A stretch of 64,000 nucleotides of DNA, from positions 4,320,530-4,384,529 of the forward strand of contig CM119266.1 of assembly GCA_051294375.1 (NCBI GenBank), read 5' to 3'. This document shows, one piece after another, positions 9,258-22,250 of this stretch. The stretch comes from Paraspadella gotoi. Lineage: Eukaryota; Chaetognatha. The stretch's first letter is position 1. Every line of letters begins with the position of its first letter. A model generated the notes under the pieces. That model ran no database searches. It was not told where the DNA came from and saw only the letters and a list, made by a program, of their open reading frames with translations. Made by a program: the position numbers and the translations under genes.

Positions 9258-12200
9258 ATGACTTCGTCCAACGACCACACTCGCCGCAGCCTTTCGTCCA
9301 GATTTCGCGGTCGCGGTGGAGGAGGAACCGTCGCCCGCGTCCCTCGTCTCCCGGAATTTCCCGCGGGCGACGCTCCGCCCGTCGCCGACTTTCCTCTCCC
9401 GTCCTCGGCGTCAGGCCTCAGGCTGAAACGGAGAGACACGGCCGAGGATCCGTTGGCGCGTCTGTTCAACGAACGAGCCACGCCCAATTTCGAATCGCAG
9501 TTCGATGAAGATGGAATTTTGTACGACGGTTCGCACATTTGCGATGAAGTTGGGGAGGAGATGAGATCACCCACAGTGGTGAGGGAACGGCCTCTTTCTT
9601 AAATTGTCATACATAATATACGTAATTATGTATATGTTAAATAATTAATAACAATGTTTACCATGATGGAAAAAAAAAGTGTCGCGGTTACTCTCCAGTT
9701 ATTTTTTGGCATTTTAATGTAAGAATCGAAAAATAAAATTAAAATATTAAGAAACTTTGGCCTTTTGTGATTCATTTAAGCTGTGTCTCATTTATGTATG
9801 ACAAAAAATACAGAATTTCTATGTAAAAGAAAATGCGTTGTCCAAAAAAATGCTTCCTTAATTTTTATCTTTTTTATATCTACACTTTTTATTTATACTC
9901 ATTTCCGGTTCTTTTTTATTATTTTTTGAGTTTATCCAATACTATTAAAAATCCCTGCCTTTTCTTAGTCTCAAGTCAAAAGGTTATTGCATTATCTCTA
10001 TTAGGATAGATTCAGGAATGAATCTTAATTCATAAGTCAAAAAAAGAGCAATATTAAAAATACATTGATGCTGTAAATATTACAGAATATTATTTTTAAA
10101 TTGTATCAAAAGTTATAAGGTTCCGAGTAACCTTTCTGTAAGCAAAATTATAATTTTTATTTACTTTTGGATGTATTTTCAGAATCAATTATCAAACAAC
10201 TCCAAATATTAAAAAAATAAATATTTTATTGAAGTGAAAGACAAAGACAAAGCTTGGTTTACTTTATAGAAGATTAATCTTTTTCACTGCTTGCTAAGGA
10301 CCATTTTTTACCCCAAATCTGATAAAAAATATCATGTCAGAGATATAATTTTAACAATAATATGAGTAGTTCTCTTAATCAAAAAGAAGTAAAAACAGTT
10401 AGAGTCAACCTCTTTTGTAAGTATTTGAATGTATTGAATAATTTAATGCTTTTGAGAAATAATTATTTTATTCAGTCTTAGGGAAGTCATATTATCTATC
10501 AAAACTTATTTATTAGCCAAAAAATATATTTGACAATAAAATTAACTGGCTTTTCCAAACCGCGACACTTTTTTTTTCCATCATGGTATACAATATTATT
10601 TTATATAGATACGGAGGTAAACTGCTACTATTAATACATAGTAGTGAATCGAAGAGGTTGCAGCAGTTATTCGTTATGATTTGGAAATAACAAATAAAGA
10701 CATATCACATAAAATCATGATCTAAAATTATAAAATATAAAAATAAATAATACTTGTTTTCTCAATTTAGTACGACGAAGAGCTAGACGATGGTTGGGAA
10801 TCTCAGTCCTTAACGGGAAGCCAAGGTAATCTATTTGTTTTTTGCGAAATTTAAAATTATGTATAAAATTACTTTGTTTATATCCACATTCGTTAAGGTA
10901 AATTCTTTTCATAATTTTGCGAAATATCCTTTTCACAGGTGTTCGTTACATCACGGAAGAGTTAATAAAGAAAATCGCCAAAGAAGAGGATCTGACGCAA
11001 ATAACACATTTAACGCTGACGCTGGTTCCTAGAGAAGGAGGCAAGAAAATCCGATTCATCGAAAATCTGGGGAAACTTCGTCGGCTGACCATTTTGGATT
11101 TGAGGTACAATTGTAAAAGAATAATAAACAAGATTGAATAAATGATTAGAAAACTAGGGCCGAAAGTAATTGTAACCTTGTGTTGTAGAGATGCTTCCTC
11201 CATTTCCAGAAGGCAACACTAATATCTCTCTCCCCATTACATTATTGAATATCAAATAAATACTAATTAAATCTATTACTTATGTGAAATATATCCAACT
11301 TTTATGTTCGTTTTAAAATTTTGTCTAATTTAGTTTAATGACAAATACAGTATAGTAAAACAAGTACATAATCTTACAGTTTTTCATATCTAATTGAGAT
11401 AACAACCATTACTGTTTCCAGCTACAATATTATCGAAAGGATACAAAATATCGGCCACTTGATTCAACTTAAAGAACTTTACCTTGTCGGAAATCGTATT
11501 TCCTCTTTGAACGGACTGGAGACGCTTCTGCGGTTACAAGTGTTGGACCTGACGGATAATTGCGTGGAATCGATTCCGCCCTGGATCAAAAAGCTTCGAT
11601 GCCTTCGCACGTTGAGGTAGCGTTAATTGATAATCGTTATTCTTCAGTAATTTTTAGACTTAGCCAACATGAAATAGGTACAAACCAATATTATAACTAT
11701 TTATCCAGATAATAAACAATCTATTTTGCCTTAGACTTTGGATGGGCAATGAGGGCCCTCTAGTATTCTTTAAACAAGATATTAAGAAATAACAAAACTA
11801 AAACCTGAAAACATTTTATAAAGACTTTCGCGGACTACATAGTGGCAATGGTATAATATTTTTAAATGTAAATAAATTTGTATGTTTTGAAAATTGGAAG
11901 ATTAGAAGTATTATTGATGTCATTGTCAATTATGACGACAGACTCGCAGACAACGAAATTGCGTCGATCTCGGATGTGATGCGTCTCAAGCCGCTCATGG
12001 ATCTGGTGACTCTGACGTTGAACGGAAATCCGATATACGACATTCCTCATTCTCAATCCTTCATCATTAATATTTTGCCGTCGCTCGATGATTTAGACGA
12101 GGAAGTCATTGATCCGCAAATGAGAGAAAATGCACAAAAAAGGTAAATGTAAATATGTAAATATTGACCTTAAACTATGAGACGTGAAAGTAGACAAAAA

Positions 12201-15200
12201 ATAACCATTTGTTTCCAGATTTCAAAATGAGCAGCTGGACCAATTGCAAAATCATCTTAGCGAAATCGAAAAACAGTTGACGAATGTCCAAACCCAAAAC
12301 GAAAATAGTAAGGATTTATTAGTCGATAAAAGAAATTTTTTTTTTTCCAAAGGTTTAATTTGACCAGTAACTCGGTTATTACTTAATATCGTGTGAAATT
12401 AGGAGCTCTGCAGATCGAAATTACGAATGAATTCTCAATTATTTTTTCTTGTCCGATTTATATTAAACAGCTACTAAGACCGCTCATGAAGCACAGAAAA
12501 ACGAAAAGCGAGCTCTGGAAAAGGAGCATGAAGCCCTCGCCGCGAAAAGTCTATTAGAAGAAGAATTAGACGCCAAGGTGTGCCCTTAAAAATACCCTAG
12601 TATGATTGACTTTACTATGATTGTTGTATGCAGTTGCTATTTTCACCATTTAACCTTCAACAGAACGCCCTGCTAAAGCGAAAAACGGCGGAATTGGCCG
12701 CCGCTTGCGAGAAACATTACCATCTCGAGCAAGAATTGGCGTTTTTCAAAATCGACGCCAAGTTCGACAAATTAGGACGAGAACCGTCTCATCCGGACAC
12801 CGACGAGAGTCTGGCAAGCGTAGCCGGCGAGAGTCCGTATGTGGGGAAAGGACAATTCTCGGAAAAGCGGAGACAAAGGGAAAAAGCGAGAAGGAGACTC
12901 GCCGAGGAATTCGATAAGAAGTAAGAATGAAAAAAAAGGAAAGATTACCGAATTGAGTGGTCCTGTTAAACATTGGGAGGGTATATGACTAATTGACCAG
13001 CTATTTTCTGAAGATTATTAGTCACACTTATAAAATTCTTTTAGTACCGACAACGGAACCACAGCGGAAAGAACGAAACACGAAAATGTGTTGGATGACA
13101 TGATATCGAGAAAAAAGAATGAACTGAAAGATCTGGAAGATTCGTACAGAAAACGAAAAGATAAATTGGGAACTGCTACGACTCGACTGAGCCAAGTTGA
13201 AAAGCGTCTGGATCAAGCGAAGAAACAAATTAAACTCATGGGAAACGGAATTGAAAAGTTGACGGGAAAATCAATCACCGGTCCCCGCGACCTCACTCAC
13301 GAATTACAATTGCAACAGAAGGTAAGTTTGTAGGCTAGCTGTGAAGAATAGAGAAAGGTTCTCATCACGTTTTCCAACTTTCAGAAAGTTCACGATTTGC
13401 GAAAAGATCACGAGGAATTACAGGAAGAGCAAGAAGAACGTGAAAAAATAATGAAGAATTTAGAATTGAGAATCCGAGATATGAGCGAAGATCATGATCG
13501 TTGCAATCAAGGGGATTTGGAATATGGGAGAATAAAGGTGACTAATTAGTTTAATTAGTTAATTGCATTACGTGGTGGTATTTATTAAATAGAGACTTTT
13601 TAGGTTCAAATGGAAAATGAAGAAATGCAACTAATGGAAGAAAGGAAACATTTGGCTCAAACACAGGAAAAATTGGAAAGAAACTTAGCAATTTTAATAA
13701 AGGAGTCTCAGAAACTGCAAAAACTTCAACAAGTTTTTGAAGAAAAATCCAAAGGTAACCTTCTCTTTATATTTAAAAGTATATGAATAATAATAATATA
13801 CATTAAATGAATTATAATAGGTAATACTGATGATGATGATATAAAGAACGAGTTGGACTCAATTATCACTGGACTAAGTGAATATCTTGACAGACAACAA
13901 GAACTGGAACTTGATCAGAAAAAGGAAAATTCTGATCAGCAACAAGAAAATGCGAGACTTCAACGAGAGTTAAGCGAATTGAAAAGTAAGAACTTTCAAC
14001 CCAAATTCGTATAATTTGTTTTTATCAAATAGAATGAAAATGACCCTGTGTTCGCATTTTTTTTTAGACCTTTCAAAATCGTCAGAAACGAAAATACAAA
14101 CGTTGACTAAAGAATTGACCGATGCCAAAAATGTAATCGAGGACGTTTCGAAAGTTAACGAAGACTTGAAATTCAAAGCCAATCAGGGTAACTCTCAAGC
14201 ACAATTGGAAACTCTCCAAGAAAGTTGGAATCAAGAACGAAAAATATTACGAGACAGATTAAATGAAGCTCAAAGCAGCGAACAAATTCAAAGAAGAAGA
14301 ATCGAAGAAGATAAAAAATATTTAGATGAAAAGAATCGGGATTTAACGATTCAAGTTCAATCTTTAAATCACGAACTGTCTCAATATAGATTTAACCAAC
14401 AGAAAAGCCAAGACGACATCGTCAACATAATGAACTCGATCATCTATTCTACGTCAGACGTCGCTCATCCAGATGTCTTCGCTCGCCTCCAACAGCCATT
14501 GCAGGAACCAATGAAACGCTTGCACCAAATCGTAACTGAAGCCAAAGATGAGTGTGAAAAAGCGACGAGAACGAAATCTGAATTGGCATCGCTCGAATCG
14601 ACTTGGAAAGGGGAGTTTGCCAAATCGGAATCTGCGGCCAAAGCCATTGAGGAGCAACTCCGCGTCGCTGTAGAGAATTCTCGCGTCATGAAAACCAAGT
14701 TCGAGGAGGAGAGAGAGGAGTGGAAGAATCGAGCCGCGAATTACGAGATGGAGTTGCGGCGTTTGAAGAAAGAACCCAACGTTCCGTCCCCAGAGGGCGT
14801 CGTCAAGAGTCACTCGAGAGAAACGGGAACCAGCGGGGTTTTCTCGTCCACGGATTTGCCGACGGAAATGGAAAACCCAGGAAAAGAAAGAGAATCGGCG
14901 GAGATGACGGCCGCGTTGAGCGAGTTGAGAGATCAAGTTGCCGAACTTAAGGATCGATTGATGAAGAGAAGCCAAGTTGGAGATCGAGTCGTCGAACAGA
15001 AAGATCGAAGAACGAGGAACGACGCTAAATATAGACGTGGAGACGAGAGAAGAGACGAAACCCCGAATCCAACTTCAGATTCTAGAGAAGATGAGACGGA
15101 CGATGGAATTCGACCGGAAGGCGATTCTCGGAACCGGAATAAAGCGAGATCCTTCAAGGGACGGAAGTTGAAAAGCTCGAGGGAATCGATGGGAAGCGAA

Positions 15201-16223
15201 AAGACTCGGTTATACGAAACGGAAATCGAAGATTTAACTTTATTGATAAGACAAAGAGAAAAGGAAATTGAAAGTTTACAAACGGCGATGGAAAAAGAAA
15301 AGATCGAAAGGGAACGACACGTCGATGAAGATCGACAAGGATCGGATTTAAGACGATGTCAGGTAATGCGTTGAAAATAGAAAATAGCATACTTTATTTA
15401 AATCTAAATAAATTCAAATTAATTTAATCTTTTAATCTGTAACGCATCGCTCGTTTAGCTTTGCTTCGACGTTATCGAACGGTGGGACGCCCATGCGCCG
15501 GAATGCAATGGCCGTCATAGAGGAACTGTTCAAAGCCAAACGAGCCTAAAATCTTTGCCAGGTAAATAAATATTTACCACGATCGTACATCATACTATTT
15601 ATAGACTAGATTCCCTAATTGCCACACATGTTACAGATCTACATCCTCAATACTCGTCCACGCCAAACGTGGCTACGAACTTCATCGCCAACCGTCACGT
15701 TCAGAAATCACATATTTTGACGCGCGCGGGCGACGAGATGGGATCGCTCGCGCCCTCGAGAGGTGCGCCCACCACGCGCGTCATCGTCAACGTGGGTTCG
15801 CCGATTCGTAAAGAAGAAAAGATTCGGCCGACGAGAGTTTACTTCGACAACTTTGACGACGACGACGACCATGGCGACAACGTCGGAATCGAAGATAATC
15901 TTCCCGAGACGATCGTCCGAGACTTTCCCGTCCATCATGACCCGGATGAGATAAAGGAGACGCTCGACATCCGGGGTCGAGGAAGAACCCGCGACAAAGA
16001 AAACTTGGCAGAGAAGACTCGGAGAAAAGCGTCGAACAAAAGAAAACTTCGAATGGAATTGGAGAAAAAAACTGAGAGACTAAGAAGCATCGAGTCTGAC
16101 TTGAATTACAGGCGTAGGAGTTTGGATCGACTTCTGCAGGAAGAGGCTTTTTTAAAAGCTAATCGGGAAGGAACGAGAAAATCTTTGAAGGAGATTAACG
16201 ACGCTTTGTCTTTGAATGATTGA
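9258..16223 (+). CDS. CNTRL: centriolin (CNTRL/CEP110 homologue), complete
   Basis: Fifteen exons keep frame throughout: 9258-9578, 10771-10825, 10939-11104, 11422-11616, 11942-12142, 12219-12307, 12471-12577, 12664-12920, 13045-13321, 13385-13537, 13604-13754, 13821-13985, 14068-15362, 15459-15561, 15637-16223. They predict 1373 residues. After a low-complexity N-terminus, YITEELIKKIAKEEDLTQI leads into an SDS22-like leucine-rich repeat block (LRRLTILDLSYNIIERI, LKELYLVGNRI, LQVLDLTDN, LVTLTLNGNPIYDIPH), in the same order as vertebrate centriolin. The rest is long coiled coil, dense in E/K/Q, to the C-terminus. Centriolin is a maternal-centriole and midbody protein needed for cytokinesis. 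This homologue is shorter than the vertebrate protein (about 2300 residues), mostly in the coiled coil. The ATG at 9258 follows stops and an A/T tract. Intron 1 carries a transposable element. Confidence 0.88.
9661..10586. mobile_element. TIR element (MITE, 926 bp) in CNTRL intron 1
   Basis: The first 29 bases (CCATGATGG, nine A, GTGTCGCGGTT) are matched exactly, inverted, by the last 29. The element is flanked by TA on both sides (9659-9660 and 10587-10588), the target duplication typical of Tc1/mariner-type elements. The outermost CCATGATGG is itself almost palindromic. The interior is AT-rich and has no transposase frame, so it is non-autonomous. Perfect TIRs suggest recent activity. Confidence 0.8.
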
Positions 16224-16691
16224 AAATTGGGATTTGCCCGAAATCCGGATTAACTTATTTTTATACACGAGTTTTGTTCGATGTTAAAATCGGTTTATGT
16301 TAATGTTTTTTTAACGATTGTCTCACAACTGATTATTGTTAACTGTTAAACCACTATGGTTGATAGAACGTTACTATACGTATTATTTATTTATTACTAA
16401 TTTTATTAAGAGATGTTGACGAATTTAGTCTCAAGAGAGAAACTGCAGGACTTGTAGATTGACAAAAAATGAGAGGCAAATAGCTAACTCCTAATCTACC
16501 GATCAATTTAAAAGAAAAAAATATTTTTTTAAACGTCATTAAATAGGATTTGTATTTTTTTCTCTCGAACAAACTCGTAGAAAACGTTCAAGTATCTTCG
16601 TTTATTTCGAAAGTAGAAAGATTAAAAAAAAATATCAGTAAAAATAATCCGAAATTAAAAACTTTAGAAAGTAACAGAGTTTGTTTGTGTT
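16224..16691. other. convergent intergenic spacer (CNTRL / DNAJC5 3' ends)
   Basis: This 468-bp spacer lies between two convergent genes and is expected to hold both 3' UTRs. It is AT-rich, and the short open frames in it look random. No other gene is seen. Confidence 0.5.
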
Positions 16692-17225
16692 TCAATCATC
16701 GCTTCTATTCATGGGTTGAGACTCGATCGGCGCGTCCTCCGGTACGGAACTCTTCACCTCCGCCGCCGACGGGTCTGCACCCCCGAAGTCCTCACCCCGC
16801 ATATCTTTAGGAAGGCATCTCCCGCAGCAACAATTGCAGCACATGCAACAGCAAAAGCAGCAGTAGCAACAAGTGAGGATGCCGCAGCAGAGGATGAAGG
16901 CTTTGGTCCAGGGGTTCATGAGTTTGCAGTAGAGATCCGCCCGTTCCGGTCCGAACATGTCGGAAAAGTAGAGGCCCATGCTGCCGTACTGGTCGTACAC
17001 TTGACGCTGCGCATCATCGGACAGAATGGAATAAGCGCGGGCGATCTCTTTGAACCGTTCCTCGGCGGTCGGGTCGCCGGGATTTTTGTCCGGGTGATGT
17101 CTCAGCGCCAATCTGCGGTAGGCGCGTCGGATTTCCTCGGGTGACGCGCGTTTGTCCACGCCAAGGATGGCGTAGAGGCTTTGGCCCTCCGTGGAGAGCT
17201 TTCGCTCCCGCCCGCCAGAGTTCAT
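16692..17225 (-). CDS. DNAJC5: cysteine string protein, DnaJ homologue subfamily C member 5
   Basis: Single exon, 177 residues from the ATG at 17225. It has an N-terminal [11 protein letters not shown] motif, with Ser11 in the position of the PKA-phosphorylated serine of vertebrate CSP. A J domain follows ([23 protein letters not shown] at about 44-46, then [20 protein letters not shown]), then the linker [13 protein letters not shown] cysteine string of 15 Cys lies in roughly 30 residues (about 106-136), and the tail is acidic. CSP is palmitoylated on that string, sits on synaptic and secretory vesicles and chaperones SNARE proteins with Hsc70. Length is close to the family norm (about 198 in mammals). 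The lack of any intron is unusual for this gene and suggests a retrocopy or intron loss. The frame is intact, so it looks functional. Confidence 0.93.
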   Translation of the reverse strand: MNSGGRERKLSTEGQSLYAILGVDKRASPEEIRRAYRRLALRHHPDKNPGDPTAEERFKEIARAYSILSDDAQRQVYDQYGSMGLYFSDMFGPERADLYCKLMNPWTKAFILCCGILTCCYCCFCCCMCCNCCCGRCLPKDMRGEDFGGADPSAAEVKSSVPEDAPIESQPMNRSDD

Positions 17226-17925
17226 CGCGGAATCAAGAGTCGTTCGCTCCACAACATTGTTAAAAATTTAAAATGTTTTTAACGTCGCGCGTTTCGACTT
17301 CGCGCTCAGCGTTTTAAGCGATATATATCTTGATACATCAATTCAATAATGAAGAAAAAACTAACAAGCTGGGTTAGATCCAACATACTTTCTTAAATAT
17401 TTTCTTACTTTTAAATAAATAACGAATTTTCATAAAATTTGAATATTCGAATCATACCATTTATTTATTTATTTATTTATTTATTTATCAAACATTGTTG
17501 GATCAATCTCATTAAACCAATAATGTATGTAGACATAAAATAAACACTTAAAATTATCAAGGTAAAATAATAAGGTTATAAAGATATCACAAATATTTAA
17601 ATGATAGTCGTTTTTGAGTTATAAATTCCAGAAATCGTTACTCAGGTAATATCAAAAATTGAATACATCAAATCAACAATATATAGATTGTTATTCAAGA
17701 ATAAATTAATGTTCAAAAGGAAACTTGAAAAATAACCGTTTGACTAAAATGTCATGTCAAAAATCAAAAATATTTTGACATAATCAGGATCAACTTTTTC
17801 GTCCAGATTGTCATTGTCGATCGCTTAGTTCGATGTTTTGGTTCGGTCAATAATATCGATGAGAGTCTAAACAAGTTTGTTAACCTTACCCATTCCCTTG
17901 GTAAGGGTAAGGGTCCCTTTGCCCT
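17226..17925. other. AT-rich spacer with TTTA microsatellite
   Basis: Sits between DNAJC5 (5' end) and the KLHL18 3' end, both on the minus strand, so it holds the DNAJC5 promoter and the KLHL18 3' UTR. About 17460-17488 is a (TTTA)n run. I see no coding exon. Confidence 0.5.
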
Positions 17926-20900
17926 CTAATCGTCGTCGTCGTCGTCCTCTCCGTACATCCTAATCGGAACGAGACCGACTCCAACGCCACCTTCGTGATT
18001 AATCATCGGATCTACGACGTCCCATCGATCCGTCTCGGGATCGTAGCACTCCATCGAATTCAAATTGTTCTCTCCATCGTAACCTAAGAGTTAAGACTCA
18101 TCGCGTGAAACTTACCAAGTATCTTCGTCGTCAAATCTCTCGTCAAATAACTTACCTCCGATGGCGTAGAGTTTTCCGCAATTGACGATGATGGCGACGC
18201 GAGATCTTTTGAAATTCATCGGAGCCACGTAAGTCCAAGTGTTGGAGGATGGGTCCAGCGTCTCTACGCTGCAGAGAAATTTGGAGCCATCGTAGCCTCC
18301 GGCGCAGAAGAGACGACCGTGTAGCACGGCGCAGCCGAGGCGACACCTGACAATATTGGCAAGCGATAATTTCTATTAATTTATTCGCTTCGGTCAAAAC
18401 AAATAATGATTCACGAATCAAGTGATAAGATTTATAATTAATTTGAAATTTTATGACTTCGTTCGTAAGCCCCCCCCCCACCCAGAATGTAACTCCCGAC
18501 ATAATTCTTTAACAATTGTCACCTTTTCTCGAGCATCGGCGGCACCGACGTCCACTTTCCTGTAGATGGCGTGAACTTTTCCACGGAGAAGAAAATCTGA
18601 AGTCCGTCGTGTCCGCCGGCGACGTAGATGTCGTTTTCGAAGACGGCGACGCCGGCGGCCGATCGCGGACGAGACATTGGTGAGAGGAGTCTCCACACGT
18701 TCTCCTTGAATCGATCACGAAATTGAGCTCTTGTCTTCATAAAACTCTCCTTCTTGGCTCGCCCATTTATATAGTATGTCTAAATTTTTAGTATATTTAC
18801 ACTTACTGGGACTTCAGTCTAGATTGATACGAAGAACGTGTAATAATAACCCAACTAAAACCTCTCGCGTAATAAAATAATTGATCCTAGTAAAATACTC
18901 GTCTTTTAGCCCACAATTCCAAAGACAAGCTTGTCTTCTGAAGAACTAACATGTTAGTAAAACGGTTAATTTCAGAAGTATCACCCTACTATAAAATCCG
19001 TGTAGTTATTTCCACAATCCTATTACATCCAACCTCACCTTAGGACTAAAGACTTCCACTGAATCCAACGACGTTTGTCCATCGTATCCTCCGCAGACGT
19101 AGATCTTGGAAGAGTAAGCGATGGCGCCGAGCGCCGATCTCTTCGAGTTCATCGGCGCCACTTTGTTCCACGAATCCGCGTCGGGGTCAAAGGCTTCGAC
19201 GCTGGAGAGTCGCTCCCGCCCGTCGTAACCTCCGACGGCGTAGAGCAATCGATCGAGGACGGCCACGCCCACTCGGGATCGTTGCGTCGACATCGGCGAG
19301 GACATTCGCCATCGGCGAGTCAACGGGTCGTACATCTCGACGGTCGAGAGGGAATCGCCCGTCGACGCGAGGCCTGAGACAAAATTGAGGGAGAAAATGA
19401 AAGAAGATGATGACAGAAAATTGGGTCGTTGAGGCCGAAAATTTAGGGGAAAAGAAATGAGAAATGAAGAGCGAGTGAAGTGACGATGAATGTAAAATGA
19501 AAGGAAATCAAGGGAAGGACGAAGGGAGAATAAAGAAAGAATTAGAGAAAATTGGGGCAAAAAAAAAAAAAGGATAATTCTTATTTCAAAGGGAACCCGT
19601 TCTTTTAACGTACGTAGAAGAATGAAATTAAAAGACTTAAGTAAATTGTCTCAAATAATATTTATTCTCACCGCCGACGGCATAAGTGTATCCGAGGACA
19701 TCGAAGCAACATCTGGGTCGAGTTCTGAACGTATGAAGTCGAGGCCGTCGTTCGGGCATCAAGTGATAATCTATCAAAATTAGGATTCGAGACGCGACTT
19801 TTTTTTCGTCAAAGACAAAAATGCAAAAGAAAAAGTGGAACCTTTAGCTTCGTCCAAAAGATCGCGACAATCCAGAGATTCGTGAACGAGATCGTCTTTG
19901 GCCACGACGTCTGTCAGGTAAGCGGGACTGAGTCCAAAAACGAGATTTGCCATCAATTAGGACCGAGTTGTGGTCATTCTCTTATCGATTCCATGATTTT
20001 AAACAAACCCGTACCTTAGCAACGGGAGTCTGACGAGGACGAGAAGATCTTTGAGCAAACTCTGCCGACTTTCGACGTCGTATCGCGTCCACTTCATGGC
20101 GGCGGTGAAGACGACCTCTTCCGACGAGACGTGGAGATCGTCTCGACTCAAGATGGCGCTAACGTCGGAGAAATCGAGAGACAGAAACTCTTCGTGTCGA
20201 ACGACCTTGAAAAGGGAATAAGGAAATAAGACAAATACTGAGCTCGTTTAAAGTACAATATAGTAGTGCCCGATCTAATAATAAGGGGATCCTTTTATAC
20301 AATCGAGACATACTGAAATGTTATATCACTTCATTTATAGGGGAGTCAGGTTCTCTGGATGTGAATAAACCAGACTGTGAGATAGTCTTGATTGAAAGCT
20401 TGCGGGCACTGCAGGGTCTTGCTATGAAATTCTTTTGTGAGAGGTATGGCAGTCCTGAACCCACCATAGCCTGTCCAAAGTCATGGGCAAGACAGCTTAT
20501 TTATAAAATGAATGGATAATTGTACCAATTTCATAAAATTATTAGAGGACTTGACTTGTCCAACATTAAACTGACCTGAGGGAAGTGCTTAGTGATAAAT
20601 TTGTTAGCGGCGTCGACGAGGGACTTGCAGTGATGCTGATCACCGAAAGATCGAAACCCGACGACGTTGCGAGGATGAAGTCGAGCGACGAGGAAATCGC
20701 AACAAGCGTCTTTCACTTTCTGTCGCCGGGGTTAATGATTCAATATTTAAATAATAATACAAGGAAATACTAGTTAATAAAGATTGACTTTTCGTATTGG
20801 ACAATATTGAACCGTTGTTGGTTGTACAAATTTTATAACTTACAGCTCCTTGAATTTTGAAGCTAGTACTCTTCCTTGATTTACTTCTTTGGGTAACAGT

Positions 20901-22250
20901 TCTATCAGCGATGAGAGAGTACTTTGGAATTCTTGTTATGGTATAATCTTGTAAGAGGAATGAATGCTTTTCCCAACCATAGCCTATCAAAAGTCACGAC
21001 TGATTTATTTATTTATTAAATAATTTGTAGGACGAACTCTCGTAGTTCGTAGCTCCTTTTGTTATAATTCTATTGATATGTTAGAGAGAGCAAAGAATTT
21101 TGAATTTAACAACGATTTTTTTATTAGTAGTTGGACATGTTTCGGCTTGCTTATTTCAAGCCTTCATCACCTATGAACAACGAAAAAGAAAGGATTAACG
21201 CATCATATTGATATGTTTTAATTATATTTTCCTTTCATACAGATTGTGATAATATTAATTAGCCATCGTCAGGGTTTAGTATTAGTTTCGTGTTTTTGTT
21301 GCCCGTATGTCATTCTATATGCATTCCATATGCGTTATGTCATTGAATAGGCTGAGCTTACAGGAGAGGTCATTGCGATTCTGATTGTATTCCGATGCTT
21401 GCTTTTGCTTATCACCAGATCAGGATCATACTTGATCCCAAAGACTTGCGTTTCATGAGACTTACTTTGAGATTGAGATAAGAAGCTCCGACGAGAATCG
21501 ATTGGACGTTGGACATCGTGATATCGATTTTTCCGCTGTAAGCGAAACCAATGAGATCCTCCATGGCGTCCGGCTCGATGCTCGAAATGGTCACCTTGAC
21601 ACCAACACTGGATTGTAACTACTTATGGCCAAAGGACATTCAACAAAACCAAGTTTGTTCGAATCGATCATGCGACATTCGTGAATAAAGGCAATATATA
21701 CGTATATATAATTCTGTCGTTTATAACTAAATAAGGTAACTAATTATACGAAATGCTATAAACTCGTGAAACTTTACCAGTGCGCTAAATCGACATGATC
21801 TTTGCAGTTTGAGCCCCATTTCTTTTAAGGGCTTTTCTCAAAAATGTCAAGAACCTACCTCTTCTTGCTTCGCTTCCCGCATGTCGTTAAGAAACATGGC
21901 GTGAAAGTAAGGCACTGTGGCAGCGAGTACGATTCTATGAGCTAAAATTCGCTGCGACCCCACCTAGGGGCGGAATAAGGAAATTTAATAAAACCCGACT
22001 CTAGAATTGAGTAATGAGACTACAATTTTCATAGAAAACTATTTCATTCATGTACGACTTAAATATCTCTTCAAATACATATCGTATGTGGAAGTACGAG
22101 CGACATTATTTATTAAGAAAAGGCTTTTACCTTGATCACAACGTCGCACAACTTTTGGGATTTTAAGATTTGTTCCATGACTGGATAACCTTCCAAAGGC
22201 AGCTCCTTCTCACAAAATTTGTAACTCGCTTCACGAGAAGAATCATCCAT
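17926..22250 (-). CDS. KLHL18: Kelch-like protein 18 (CUL3 adaptor), complete
   Basis: Eleven in-frame exons on the minus strand: 22131-22250, 21859-21963, 21466-21594, 20576-20719, 20015-20205, 19842-19927, 19672-19770, 19039-19373, 18523-18704, 18156-18346, 17926-18083. They predict 579 residues, close to vertebrate KLHL18 (about 574). An N-terminal BTB domain ([25 protein letters not shown]) leads into a BACK region ([36 protein letters not shown]) and six Kelch repeats ([63 protein letters not shown]). It ends with the KLHL18-like [12 protein letters not shown]. The extra acidic tail GEDDDDDD is not in the vertebrate protein. KLHL18 brings substrates to the CUL3 ubiquitin ligase, with roles in mitotic entry. 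The exon-1 ATG at 22250 has an A-rich leader. Confidence 0.93.
20335..20500. repeat. dispersed repeat in KLHL18 intron 4
   Basis: Contains CTTGATTGAAAGCTTGCGGG and GGGTCTTGCTATGAAATTCT, which have close relatives in the FBXL7 intron near 50180-50240. Its ACCATAGCCTGTCCAAAGTC end resembles 20975-20995. It is probably part of an interspersed repeat whose limits I cannot set. Confidence 0.35.
21056..21180 (-). repeat. Penelope-like relic with hammerhead-like motif in KLHL18 intron
   Basis: On the minus strand, GTGATGA (21164-21170, canonical CTGATGA with one change), a stem CAAGCC/GGCTTG (21157-21162 and 21144-21149) and GAAAC-AT-GTC (21134-21143) follow the order of a minimal type I hammerhead: core, helix II, GAAA, very short helix III, cleavage triplet. 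The adjoining ACAACGATTT motif recurs at 32.8, 37.5 and 41.7 kb. Such minimal hammerheads are known from Penelope-like elements. No reverse transcriptase is seen here. Confidence 0.4.
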
